A stretch of DNA of 64,000 bases, taken from the NCBI GenBank assembly GCA_010279815.1, contig QEOQ01000633.1:193156-257155 (forward strand), read 5' to 3'. Origin of the DNA: Brachionus plicatilis (lineage: Eukaryota; Rotifera; Eurotatoria; Ploima; Brachionidae). The translations under genes were made by a program, and so were the position numbers. Below are positions 9,940 through 20,570 of this stretch, piece after piece; the first letter of the stretch is position 1; each line of letters begins with the position of its first letter. The notes under the pieces are model-generated. The model was not told the DNA's origin, searched no databases, and was given only the letters and a program-made list of their open reading frames with translations.

Positions 9940-11340
9940 ACCTTTAAGAGCTGTGACAGTCTTTCGTTTCTTTCTTTGTTCAATATAAATTATTTCTCTG
10001 TCGATACCCACTATAAGTAATAAACTGTCTTTGAATAGACAACATTTTGCGGGACAGCATTCCACAAAGAAACCACTCGGTTAGTAAGAAAGTTTTATCT
10101 TGATGTAGTTTGTTTGCAAATTTCTTTTCGTGGCTTCATGTAATGTTTTCTTCTTAGGTTCAGATTAATGCTTGTAGCCAGGTTCAAACCTTTCATAAGG
10201 TTAATCTTCTCAATTGAACATTTTGATAAGATCCCCTCTTGTTCTGTGGTCTTCTAAGCTCATTTAGTCCAAAGCTATTAGTCCTACTTGGTTCGACTTT
10301 TCATTCAAACATTGGACTAGCTTCGTTGCTCTTTCTTGGACTCTTTTGATAGTGTTGATGTAAGCTTTCGTTGAAGGGTTCTGAATACTTCCAGCGTATT
10401 CAAGATGCGGTCTGACAAGTCCTATGTTTAAAAGTCTAAAAGTTTCTTTGTCCAAACATACGAACGCATTCTTAATTTAACTTAAAACTCTGTTGGTAAG
10501 ACGCCGCGGATGAACTTTGTTTGTTCCCTTTAAGATCATTAGACACGACAACAGCGAGGTCCTTTTCTTAAATCCTATTTTGACCACTATACATTGTTTT
10601 TCACTTTCGAACTTATATGCCACTTTGTCAACAATCCCAATCGGATTTGTGGTTCATGATTTGCCTGGCACAATACCATGATGAATCTCGCTGATTGACT
10701 CGTTAATTAAAGATTTGATTGTTATTATTTGAGTTAGGCGGCCTGTAAATGCAGCCGAGCAGAATTCGTTCGTTTCGATGTATTACTGTACACCAAACTT
10801 AACTTGTTCATTAATAAAAAAGTCATGATTTCATCTCTCAAGATTTTATCGATAACTTTACCAACTATCGATGTTAACGAGACTGTTCTATAGTTTGAAA
10901 CAGCAGTTTTTGGCACTATTCAGGGGTGAAACGTTAGCTGAATTCCAACAATTAGGCAAAACACCATCAGAGTAAGACTTGATAAAAATTTAAGATAAAG
11001 GGTCGCTAAAGATGCGGAACAATTTTTAAGGACTGATGCAACTACTTTATCGAATCCAGCAGACTTGTTTATATCTAATTTGTTTAAGTATCTTTGTATA
11101 TTTTCAGGGCTAAAACTCCTATACGGGTTTAAAGTGAATACCTTATTTGTAAGCGGATAGTTTATGAGATTCGTCTTTCGTTAACACAGATCTAAAGTAC
11201 TGATTCAAACAATTTGCTATTTCTTGACGATCGGTCAAAGTTCCTTTGGTTAACTTAATGGTTTTATGGGGATAATCCACATTTAGATTAACACCTTCTT
11301 AAGAAAAGATTTGCGTACCTTTTATGGATACCACAAAAGG
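9940..11340 (-). pseudogene. decayed CR1-like LINE reverse transcriptase
   Basis: Minus-strand fragments in element order: SLTDRQEIANCLNQYFRSVL (about 11200), a frame-shifted stretch with NKLDINKSAGFDKV (about 11070), VSNYRTVSLTSIVGKVIDKI (10880), then RPHLEYAGSIQNPSTKAYIN (10390) and KRVQERATKLV, ending near 10050 with a TNRVVSLWNAVPQNVV-like tail. The set matches the thumb and C-terminal regions of CR1-like reverse transcriptases, with the catalytic palm largely deleted between 10480 and 10730. It is multiply frameshifted and much older than the copy at 4304-7759. Confidence 0.72.
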
Positions 11341-11388
11341 TTCATTAAAAAAACAGCATGACCTCATTTAAAATTTAACCCTTTAGGT

Positions 11389-12314
11389 TTGAAGAGATTA
11401 AAAAAATTTCAAATTTCAAAATTATGCGTGACAATACTTCAAGTACTCATCAGAGACATCATGATGGATCACCTCATCATTAACCAGCTCATCACTCCTC
11501 AACAACATGGCTTCGTAAACAAAAAGTCATGTGAGTCGAACCTGTTGGAAACCCTCGATATCATAACCGAAGCTTCCAGCCGTGGTTTCACCTCGATCAT
11601 AGTCTTCCTCGATTTTGCCAAAGCCTCCTATAAAGTGCCCCACTCAGCCCTACTGTCCAAGCTAAAGTCATACGGTTTCGACGGCCTCCTTCTCGACTGG
11701 CTCTCCGATTTCCTTTCCGACCGAAAACAAAGAGAAGTAATCGGCTCCAGCTCTTAAGATTGGTGCCAGGTCACGAGTTGTGTACCTCAGGGATCCGTTC
11801 TTGGTCCTCTACTATACAGCCTGTTCATCAACGACATGCCAAACGGAGTACACCACCACTGCAAGCTCTTTGCCGATGACACCAAGATCATTGCCATCAT
11901 CAAGAACGGCCTCGACACTGCCCAACTACAGTCCGATATAGACCTGCTCGCGACCTGGGCTAACACATGGCACATGAGTTTCAACGTCGAGAAATGTAAA
12001 TTCATGGTTTTCAAAAATAAAACTAATCACTTCTGCACTTCTTCCAAGCTCACCATGATATCAGCTGAAACCGGTTCCAGACTGACACTTGAAGAGATCA
12101 AAACGGAAAAGGACCTCGGCGTATATTTCCTAGTGACCTGAAATGGAGAACCCACTGCCAACACTCGGCGGCCAAAGCCAACTCCATTCTTGTTGACTAT
12201 GATCGAGGTGAACACTCATCGTCCCACATTCCTTCTCGCCAAACGCACAACCAGTCATCATAGCGATTCAAGTTGTTTTGGATTGCTCGCAGGGTGCTTC
12301 CCTGCTATGACTCA

Positions 12315-12346
<32 letters not shown>
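11389..12346 (+). pseudogene. 5'-truncated CR1-like LINE with ATT-repeat tail
   Basis: Starts abruptly inside the reverse transcriptase: ITPQQHGFVNKKSCESNLLE, FLDFAKASYKVPHSALL, VPQGSVLGPLLYSLFINDMP, KLFADDTKIIA, WANTWHMSFNVEKCKFM, EKDLGVY. The FADD catalytic pair is intact, but Asp in the F-D-K-V box is Tyr. A TAA at 11755-11757 interrupts the frame once, and a frameshift near 12127 breaks the KDLGVY-x-SDLKWRTH block. The thumb end has been deleted, and the element stops in a (TTA)n array at 12316-12346. It is distinctly GC-richer than its neighbourhood and unlike the minus-strand copy, so it is a different subfamily. Confidence 0.85.
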
Positions 12347-12347
<1 letters not shown>

Positions 12348-12590
12348 TGCAATTCTTCTTTGTGAACGATTGAATGATTGATGAATTGAAATAAGTTAGG
12401 TAATTAATGTTAAAATAAATACTTATCATTAAAAAAAAATTGAACTTAACTCATTAAACTAATTATCTAAAATTGATTGATTACTTGATTGAAGCAAATG
12501 GTATAAAATACTTCTTACGAAATGAACTATATATACTAAACGAAATGAATACATCCCTTCATTGCCAAAGAGCCTCAAAATATTGACCTA

Positions 12591-12900
12591 TTCAATCTTC
12601 GTTATCAAAACACTATGTACAAAAAGAATAGACAACCTCAACGATTTTTACTTTTCGATACAAATGACAAAGAAAGAATACTAGCATTTGTGTCAGACAT
12701 CCAACTTGAGATTCTTTAGTAGTCGAAATGATGGCATGTAGACGGTACCTTCAAGTATTGTCCTAATGTTTATTATCAAGTATTCACAATCCACGCGTGG
12801 TACAGAGAGCATATGTATATGTGTTTCTTTATGTTATTAATCGGAAAACCAACGTCGATCTACAAAAAAAGTCTAAATCATCTCAAATTGACATGTTAAA
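12591..12900 (+). pseudogene. MULE transposase fragment
   Basis: Reads RFLLFDTNDKERILAFVSDI, then after a TAG and a frame change WHVDGTFKYCPNVYYQVFTI and H-A-W-Y-R-E-H. W-x-(V/M)-D-G-T-F-x-x-x-P-x-x-(F/Y)-x-Q is the first catalytic Asp block of Mutator-like (MULE) transposases, and the preceding R-(I/F)-L-x-F segment also precedes it in those proteins. The second Asp and Glu blocks are not preserved. A Ulp1-like protease remnant follows on the same strand 170 bp further on. Confidence 0.7.
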
Positions 12901-13069
12901 GTCTCCAAGTCTTATTGAGTCCATTTTTCATAATGAGCGATTACGGACTTGCAGTAATAAATTCTGCTAAATTTATGAATTTAAAGTCCTATTTCTATAC
13001 TTCAATGGCTCATAGCGGACCAATGTCAACAATCAACTGTTTCAAAAATATTCCAATCCTATCTAAATA

Positions 13070-13387
13070 GCAACCATTGGATTTTACAATCGAAAATTTA
13101 CGTTATACGACAGTTTCAATAATAATCATCCAAGTATTTTGCTTCAAATTCGAGAATACCTAAATACAACAGTGTAATGGAGTCGATCTAACAAGTCACT
13201 GGCAATTCTTACAAGATTTTAATATCCCTCAACAGAAGAAAACATACGATTGTGGTGTTTTTTTTATGTAAAAATAGCTCATAGTAAAAGTCTAAATTCG
13301 GACGATTTCAACTTTCTTGCAATAGATATGGATTATTACCGAAAAAATATTTTGCTTTCAATTGTCTTACATAAAATATTAAAATAA
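13070..13387 (+). pseudogene. Ulp1/SENP-type C48 cysteine protease remnant
   Basis: Pieces in order: NHWIL (catalytic His block), TLYDSFNNNHPSILLQIREY in another frame (the Y-D-S-L block with the second catalytic Asp), NIPQQKKTYDCGVFFM (the Q-x-N-x-Y-D-C-G block with the catalytic Cys), and FLAIDMDYYRKNILLSIVL (terminal D-M-x-x-Y-R-K-x-I helix). This is the full order of a Ulp1 peptidase C-terminus. It is split by at least three frame changes. Given its position after the MULE fragment it was probably part of the same mobile element, as in the Ulp1-carrying MULEs known from plants. Confidence 0.7.
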
Positions 13388-13794
13388 CTTTTTTGATTGG
13401 TTAATATTGACCAATAATATTTGTTCTTGGAAATTATAATAAATTTTTTCTCTATCTTCTCACTTAACTTTTATTTCACACATGAATTTCACTCTAAACA
13501 TCTAAGATATATCTAAATCGAGAGGATTTTTTTCAAAAAAAAGTCCGTCCAGAATTTTTTTTTAATTTTCTAGATCAGGCTCCATATCAAAAAATTTATA
13601 CACTCTTGAGTTGTCTAATGTAAATGATTTGCCATATATCAGAATTTTGTTGGAATTTTAGCATAAATTTCTTCTTCAGTATTCAAAATTTTTAAGCCTG
13701 AACTTGGACTTTTGAATGAAATTTAAAAAAAAAAGTCTTGACCTGGACTTGACTTGAGACTTGTGACTTTTAAACAACTCTGGACTGACTCTTC

Positions 13795-13958
13795 TTTAAC
13801 TATTCTGGTAAAATCACTTAGATCCCACTCAATATTCGGTAAGTTGATGTCCCACAAAGAATAACGCCATTGACCATTTTTAAATCCAGTAAGCCCCTGG
13901 CTTTATAAATCGGTTCAAATATTTGATTGTTATTATTTGAGTTTGGCTGTCTGTAAAT
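13795..13958 (-). pseudogene. CR1-like LINE fragment (endonuclease plus short internal piece)
   Basis: On the minus strand 13802-13860 reads GDINLPNIEWDLSDFTRI, matching the GDFN-x-P-x-I-x-W box of the LINE endonuclease. Bases 13922-13958 are nearly identical to 10712-10748 inside the other minus-strand CR1-like copy. The two parts are not adjacent in an intact element, so this is a scrambled fragment. Confidence 0.55.
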
Positions 13959-14310
13959 AAGTCAAGTCAGGGACCTGACGTTAAGATACTTTTTTTAAAA
14001 GTTAAGTCATTTGACTTGAATTTTTTTTGTAAAGTCAATAAAAAATGGATAAAAAGAATCTAATCCTAATTATGATTCTTTAGATTTATAAATATCATTA
14101 TTAAATATTATTCATATTAGAAAATTAATTAGAAGATTTTTTTTATCATATTCCTTCGAAAATAAAAATTAAATTTTTTGAAATTAAGTCAATTCAAAGT
14201 CAAGTCAAGTCAAATGACTTAAAAAATAACAAATTACTTAACAAATGACTTAATAAAATTTTAAGTCAAGCCATTGACTTGGCTTTAAAATAACTTAAAT
14301 TTTTTGACTT
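13959..14310. repeat. AAGTCA/TGACTT-rich imperfect palindromic repeat region
   Basis: AAGTCA and its complement TGACTT recur many times in both orientations, so the region can fold back on itself. The sequence GACTTGACTTGAGACTTGTG with its flank occurs at 13739-13783 and again near 48651-48690, and a cleaner palindrome of the same type lies at 41339-41480. Confidence 0.6.
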
Positions 14311-14455
14311 ACGCACAAGTCTGTTCATAACGATTAGGTTCAATGACTTGACGTTGAAAACAGCCTCGGATACCAAATCGAAACTATTCGTTCTTCGATT
14401 GCGCCTCATCATAAATAATTTTAAACTGATCTTTTCTAAATAATTATTCGTTGAT

Positions 14456-14807
14456 GGCATTGTGAATTTTCATACAAAACTTCCAATACAGAAATAAAAA
14501 AATTTTAGCTTTTGTTCTAGGTGTCAAAAACTTGTTCTGTAAATGAAACAAAATGAAACAACTTTTGTTTCACCTACTGTGGAAGTCTGCAAAATCTGTG
14601 CAAATTAATTCCGTTTTATTTTAAATACTTTTAAATAGGGTGCAATTTTGCAGAATTTGCACAGATTTTGCAGACTTCCGCAAAAGGTGAAACAACAGTT
14701 GTTTCACTTTGTTTCATTTACAGAATAAGTTTTTGACATTTTGAACAAAAGTTATTAAAATTTTTTTATTTTTATTTTGGAAGTTTTGTATGAAAATTCA
14801 CAATGCC
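14456..14807. mobile_element. foldback MITE, family A, 9-bp target duplication
   Basis: Begins GGCATTGTGAATTTTCATAC and ends with the exact complement. The arms are about 150 bp each and highly similar. It is flanked by perfect TTCGTTGAT copies at 14447-14455 and 14808-14816. No ORF. A 9-bp duplication points to Mutator-type transposition. Confidence 0.9.
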
Positions 14808-14816
14808 TTCGTTGAT

Positions 14817-15722
14817 TTCTATTTTCAATGCAAAATTTTACCAAAAATTGTGTAATTTTACATAAAATTAAGAAAAACCGTGTAAAAGGGTTTGTCAACG
14901 AGTTATTAGATTATTTTGTTGATTATTATGTTATGAGTTTTTCCCAAAAAAGGCAAATTAAGACCCAAAATAGACAGAAGAAACGTAAAATCGTATTTAA
15001 ACACTTATCAAAATGAAAGCTTACCAAAAATAATGTGAAATTACGTAAATGAGAAAATTCTGGATTTAAAAATTTTATGACAATTTTTTTTAGTTTCAAA
15101 CTTTTAAATTAATATAAAAACAATTTTTTATTTAATCGTTTATTCTGTTCATATTTAAATAAATAAATTTATTATTTGAAAAATTATTTGCTTCTTTTCA
15201 ATTTTTTTAAATCGGATTTTTAATATATTAGAAATTGATCAAAAATGTGCTATATGAGACATCATAAATAAAAAATAAAATCATTAAATAACTTTTTATA
15301 TTCAAAATTAATTAAAATTTTACAATATATATGTACTTTTCGGCAGTTAAATACTCAATTGCTGTTAAATCAAACAACAAATCAATAAACAAAAAACAAT
15401 ATTTTTTAAACAAAACAAAACTCAAACTAAAAAAAAAATTAATATATCACTTTTTGAATACAAAAATTGCATGTTGAACTAAAAAAATCTCGGATTCAGT
15501 TTTAAAAAAAAAAAAAACTAATTTTGTAAATGGAACTTTTTTAGATAAAAACAATCGTTCGTTGTAGCTGAGAAACATGATGTCAACAAAAAAGAAAGTC
15601 TTTTCTAAAACTGATTTGAAATCTTTTAAATAAAAAAAAAAAAGAAGAGAAAAAAAAGAGAAAAAAATTCTAAATATACAATATGACTTGGAATCTGAGA
15701 GAAATGAAAATTTTTCATTAAT
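14817..15722. other. AT-rich DNA downstream of the kinase gene
   Basis: No gene. It contains long A and T runs and probably the kinase 3' UTR close to 15722. An open stretch at 14828-15016 is Lys/Phe rich, overlaps the flank of the MITE and has no recognisable domain. Confidence 0.45.
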
Positions 15723-16808
15723 TCAGTAGCAATTTTTGGTGTCCTCAATTCGCCGGTTTCTTATGCGAGACCGCAAATTATACTGATAGGTACAAGTGGT
15801 CTCTGGACACAAGTTTAGCCATTCACTGTTAATTATTTCCTCAATATTAGGCCGCTTGGTCCAGTCGAATGTAAATATCAATTTAATTAGATGTTTGGCA
15901 TTTGTGGCCACTTTATTTTTTGACCATATCAATTTCAAAGACTTGTGCTGATTGAGAATGATCTGATTGCATTTATCTTCTTTGAATGGCATGTTGCCGG
16001 TCAAAAATATGAAAAATATGACACCTATGGCCCAAATGTCAGCTTTCTTGGGGTCGTACGGCTCACCGAGCAGTATTTCTATCCACAAAAAGAGAAAATA
16101 AGAATATGTGCCTCCAAACAAAAGCAAAAATGAACAAATACCTGGAGATGCATAGGCCTTGGATCCACAATAGGTGCGGCTGAGGTTGTCACTATCAAGC
16201 GAGTTTAAATCTTTGGAAAAGCCAAAGTCACACAATTTGATGTTTCGACTCGAGTCCATTAGAAGATTTTCTAGCTTCAGGTCTCTGTGTATGATGTTTC
16301 TCTGGTGCAGGTAGCCAACTGCGCTGCATATTTGTTTCATCCAATTTCTGCAGTCTTTGTCGGCCACAGGTCCATTTATTTTTTGTATGTAAGAGAGAAG
16401 ATCTCCGCCATTGGCATACTCAAGGATCATGTAAATTTTGTGAGCGTTTATGATGTAGTCGTACATTGTGACCACATTTGGATGAATGACTTTGGGCCAG
16501 ACGTCAAGTTCGCGCGGCAAAAATTTCTCCTGAAAGTCCTTGGGAGCCTTGGAGCAATCGATTATTTTGACCGCCACTGGGCGCAGCTTGCTCAGATCGA
16601 ACGCTTCCTTCACTTTGGAGTAGCATCCTCGGCCAAGCGTTTCCTTGAGCACTATTTTGTGCTGGGCCAGAACGGCCCGGTCTGTCAAAACAAGGCTTTT
16701 GTAGTAGCGGCCATTTTGCACGTCCTTGACCACTTTTTCCTCTGACTCGTACTTGAATTGACTGAGCTTGTTCAATTCGGACAAATAGCTCTCCGATTCA
16801 CTTAACAT
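15723..16808 (-). CDS. TSSK-like serine/threonine protein kinase, two coding exons
   Basis: Exons 16808-16142 and 16078-15723 (minus strand) give 340 residues. Start: the ATG at 16808 follows a good acceptor (ttgttttag) 8 bp upstream, so a 5' UTR intron is likely. The kinase domain spans about 52-310: Gly loop LGRGCYS (58-64), VAVK with Lys81, EKFLPREL (94-101), HRDLKLEN with catalytic Asp176, DFGFSKD with Asp194, SPEILLGEPYDPKKADIWAIG (split by the intron) and an Arg at the usual subdomain XI place (KRPN). FLPREL and the Y-D-P-K-K-x-D-x-W segment are hallmarks of the testis-specific TSSK group, which acts in sperm formation. All catalytic residues are present. The 63-bp intron (16079-16141) has a multiple-of-three length and no in-frame stop. 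Assignment within the TSSK group, and expression in germ cells, are inferred. Confidence 0.88.
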   Translation of the reverse strand: MLSESESYLSELNKLSQFKYESEEKVVKDVQNGRYYKSLVLTDRAVLAQHKIVLKETLGRGCYSKVKEAFDLSKLRPVAVKIIDCSKAPKDFQEKFLPRELDVWPKVIHPNVVTMYDYIINAHKIYMILEYANGGDLLSYIQKINGPVADKDCRNWMKQICSAVGYLHQRNIIHRDLKLENLLMDSSRNIKLCDFGFSKDLNSLDSDNLSRTYCGSKAYASPGICSFLLLFGGTYSYFLFLWIEILLGEPYDPKKADIWAIGVIFFIFLTGNMPFKEDKCNQIILNQHKSLKLIWSKNKVATNAKHLIKLIFTFDWTKRPNIEEIINSEWLNLCPETTCTYQYNLRSRIRNRRIEDTKNCY

Positions 16809-16847
16809 TTTTTCTCTAAAACAAAAATTGAAACCGCGATTTAACAA

Positions 16848-19277
16848 TTAAATTCATAAGTTTTTTCAAAGACGAAAATTCTAAAAAAATCTAAAATTAA
16901 AATGTCTATTTTTAGAGGAAATGAAAATTCTATGTGTCTTGGGTTTTGTGTGATGCAATTGGAAGCATCTTTGAATTGAAGCTGTAAAGAGAGAAGCAAA
17001 AATATAAAATCTAATTTAATTATTTTTAAATTTTGAAAAATTTAACTTTTTTTCAAAAATATAATAGAGTTTTGCAATCATATGATTTCAAATTGAATGA
17101 ATGATTAACCGCGACGAAAACTTTCCATTCGCACACAACTAAAATAAACGCACATAAAATCACTTTAAAATTAAATCAAATTGTAAATTTAAATTATGAA
17201 AATAAAAAAAAGTTCAACAAAGCGCCTTTTTTTCTTTTGCTTCAAAATTACTCTCAATTTTTCCCACTGACCAAATTACGCAAAAAAAATCTAATTTAAC
17301 TCTTTTTTTCCTTCTCTATTTTTTTTTCTCAGCTTTAACACCTCCAAATCGCATAATTCAGTGACTATCTTATTCTAGTCAATGTTGTCCTTTAATTAGA
17401 TCCTTAGTTTTTTGTACTCTTACATCAATTAATTTTTAATGGCTATTTGTACGAGTAAAACACCAAGTTTTTAATTTTTTTAATAATTCATCAAAATATT
17501 TTAAAATGATTAATAATAAAAGATTTTTTTCATAGCAGAAAAAATTTTATTGAATAAAAAAAATTGCTTAATATCAACTATCTATTACAAGGAAATTGGT
17601 CGAATTTTGTTTTTAGAGAAAATATGTATATTAGTGAACAAAGGTTACCTTTGGATATTGACAGGTACTTCTATGCAATTTTTGTCCATATTGACGAACA
17701 TATGACAAGTTTTTTATTTTGATACTGAAAAACTCCCAAAAAATGTATACCACTTTAATTAAGTGACATGTCTTTATGACCAGTAGTGAGTGCACAGAAG
17801 GTTTAAATCTAAAAATGAATGCTAATGACTCTGAAATGAATGACCGATCAATGTTTCGTTTATTTAATAATTAATATTATTACAAATTGAAAAAAAATTT
17901 AAAAATAAATTAAAAACCATACAAAGAAGATACACCATGTGACGTGGAATTTATTAAATATCAAATGGTCATTTAATTCATTGAATCATTTAATTTTTAT
18001 TCTAATAATTTTTTAAATTCAACTCAATTTTTTAAACCAATTTTAGTTTAAATTTATTCGTAAAAAAGTAAAAGTTTATATTTAAACCTACGAATTCCAA
18101 ATTTAACGATGAAAAATCATAAGATTAAATGAATACAGGAAGCTTTATCCATTTTTTTATAGGAGACTCAACATTATTATTTTATAAAAATATTGCTATA
18201 ATTTAAAATTTTTATTCAAAAAATTGTTATTTTTACCACAAAATAATCAGATGTTTGAAAAATTGAAAAAAATCTTTTAAGAAGCTTCAAAAATCGCTTT
18301 AGTTTTAATTTTTAAGACCAGGCTTTGAAAAAGTTGAAATTCTAAAGATTCTAAAAAAATTTTCATAATTTACATAGATTCTGAATTTTTAAAAAAGAAT
18401 AATTACCATCGACAATAATGTGAACTAAAATTTAAAATTTATTATTTTTTTATTTAATTTTATTTTTTGAGATTTTAAGAGTAAACTTGGTGTTTTAAAA
18501 TGTAAAAAAATCCGATCATTGATCCTGTAAGGGTGGCTGAGGGATGCTCTAATCTCCCATTCAAAATTTCTTTTTATCAAAAAGTATTAAAGTCTTTCAG
18601 TTTAATTGTAATTTATTTTTATTTCAGTACATTTGTATATCATATTGCGTAAATTCAGCATTCAGAAAATATAGCTTTTTTATTTTTATAAAATTAAAAA
18701 GTAATTCAAGTTCTGAAAGATCTTTTTCTGTATTAAAACATTTAAAAAACTGGCTTAGGAATTCGATGGTACAAGAATGATTAAATAATATTGCTTTGTT
18801 AAATAAAGAGCCGGAAGAAGCGGAATTAGTTGATTTTAAAGAAAGTTGTTGAGATTTAGCAAAAATGAAATTTTTTTATTTATTTTTTTTTAATATTTAT
18901 AATTTTTTTGTTGCCTCTATATTCGTCAGCCCATCATTAAACAAACTTATGGATAAATTAATTTTATTTTAAAATAATTTTATAATTTTTTAAAATTAAA
19001 AAAAATCCAATTTAAGTTTTAAAAAATCTTTAGTTTCTTTTTTTTATTAGATATTCAATAAATTGAAAACTAAATCAATTTTTACAAAATAAATGAGAAA
19101 TTGTTTGTTCCCATTTTAAAATTGAACATGATTTTTTAAAAGTAAAATCGACTCCATTTCATTGAATTTGTTAATGATTTAAAATGAAAAAAATAGAAGA
19201 TAAAAATTATTTTTAAAAAATAAAATATTTTTATTAACAAAAAATTTTGATACAAACTAGGATTTATTGGTCAATTT
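16848..19277. other. AT-rich intergenic DNA between kinase and fucosyltransferase genes
   Basis: No coding sequence, repeat copy or RNA gene could be supported. The kinase promoter and any non-coding first exon should lie in the first few hundred bases. The fucosyltransferase 3' UTR lies at the right end, with a polyadenylation signal complement (TTTATT) at 19263-19268. Confidence 0.5.
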
Positions 19278-20570
19278 TTAGCAAAATAAACATTTATGTG
19301 TGTAATTAATCGGATAGAATGAGAACGATCCGTCTTTTCCAATTACTGGAGGAGCCCAGCAATTTTTCTTGTGTCCCCAAAAAGTTTCCAAATCATTTAC
19401 TTGAGATTTTTTTATTCCAAAAAAATTTTCTAAATTGAGCTTTATGCACATGTCACAAAATGTCTTGTATTGATTGTTGGTTTTTTTGATGTACTTTTTC
19501 CACTTGAAATAAGAATTGTAGGCTGTTTTGTTCGACTCCAAGTAAAAAAGATAATCGACTAGTTGTTTTGGTGTCTTGAAATCAAGAGCATTTATGTAGG
19601 CTGAACGAGGAATGACTTGATCGTACGGTCCATGGCCGTACACAACTGGCACAGTGTCAAATAAAACAGTGTCATACAATTTCTCAGTGATGTAATCTTT
19701 GCACATACTATTTTCAAAAGCAAGAAAAAAAAGATATTCTTTACTTAATTTTTCTCTGCACTTGTTGCTTAAAAATCTGTTCTCGTCAGGAATATTACAG
19801 CTTTTGCCACACTCACCATAAATATCGATTCTTTCCGAATACTTTTGCATTTCATTGACATATTCGATTCTTTTCGAATGAGCTTTACAATTAGAAGCCA
19901 AAATAACAGCCAGTTTTGTTTTGCCTTGTGAAAAGTCTTTATTTTGGTCGAACTCTTCATTTAGTTGCCATTTGAATTCAATGTTGCTGTAGTAAAAAGG
20001 CGAATAGTCTGAATCTTGGTTAAAAGTTGCCGTTAAATTGAACAAACCATTAAATTCTGGATGAAATTCTTTTGAATGAATCGGCGACTCAGTGATTAGA
20101 AAAACTAGTCTAGTTTTTTGTGGTCTATCCAAAGGTAATTTTGAATATTCACTCCTCATGTGAACTAGCACAAGATCACTTTCAGATAGACGAGACTTGT
20201 CCTTGGTAATTTCACAGTTGGTAACTGGACATTTTCGCTGAATGAAAGGCTCATATTTTCCAAGACCATATTTGTAGTCTTTCCATGGTCCGTACTCGTT
20301 CCATAATAGAATAAGCTTGGGCTGACCTTGTGCCGAGTTTAAGCATTCAAAGTTTATTGAATCATTGAAAAAAGATGGTACAATTTTTGGATATATCTGA
20401 CCATCTAGTTCTACATAGAATTGCTTAGCATCTTTCACTAAAGGAGAGCAGGTTAAATTAATTGGTAGAGCAGTCAATTGGTCGTCATGGGAAAGATTTT
20501 TTTTTACCGTGATAATCAAAAATCCTGAGAAAAAAATTAGCCAAAATTTTATTCTGAGTTTTTGCCTCAT
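19278..20570 (-). CDS. alpha-1,3-fucosyltransferase (GT10), intronless
   Basis: 430 residues in a single exon. Type II Golgi topology: short basic N-terminus, hydrophobic anchor at about 9-22 (FWLIFFSGFLIITV), then a luminal catalytic domain. GT10 motifs: a T-E-S-P acceptor-side motif at about 160-163, SNCKAHSKRIEYVNEM at 226-241, and the GDP-fucose-binding block LAFENSMCKDYITEKLYD at about 283-300, followed by D-T-V-P-V-V-Y-G. Candidate N-glycosylation sites are N38, N69, N178, N347 and N422. The last 45 residues carry several Cys, as in animal family members that form C-terminal disulfides. It transfers fucose from GDP-fucose to GlcNAc on N- or O-glycans; core versus antenna specificity cannot be told from motifs. 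No lesion seen. Invertebrates often have expanded GT10 sets, and absence of introns could mean an old retrocopy. Confidence 0.9.
   Translation of the reverse strand: MRQKLRIKFWLIFFSGFLIITVKKNLSHDDQLTALPINLTCSPLVKDAKQFYVELDGQIYPKIVPSFFNDSINFECLNSAQGQPKLILLWNEYGPWKDYKYGLGKYEPFIQRKCPVTNCEITKDKSRLSESDLVLVHMRSEYSKLPLDRPQKTRLVFLITESPIHSKEFHPEFNGLFNLTATFNQDSDYSPFYYSNIEFKWQLNEEFDQNKDFSQGKTKLAVILASNCKAHSKRIEYVNEMQKYSERIDIYGECGKSCNIPDENRFLSNKCREKLSKEYLFFLAFENSMCKDYITEKLYDTVLFDTVPVVYGHGPYDQVIPRSAYINALDFKTPKQLVDYLFYLESNKTAYNSYFKWKKYIKKTNNQYKTFCDMCIKLNLENFFGIKKSQVNDLETFWGHKKNCWAPPVIGKDGSFSFYPINYTHKCLFC

Noticed and set aside
15945..16745. Plus-strand open frames opposite the kinase
   Set aside because: Antisense shadows of a clearly coding kinase exon with all catalytic motifs on the other strand.
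19278..20570. Bacterial contamination for the intronless genes
   Set aside because: Type II anchor, N-glycosylation sites, eukaryotic relatives and AT-rich animal flanks containing the same MITE families argue against it.
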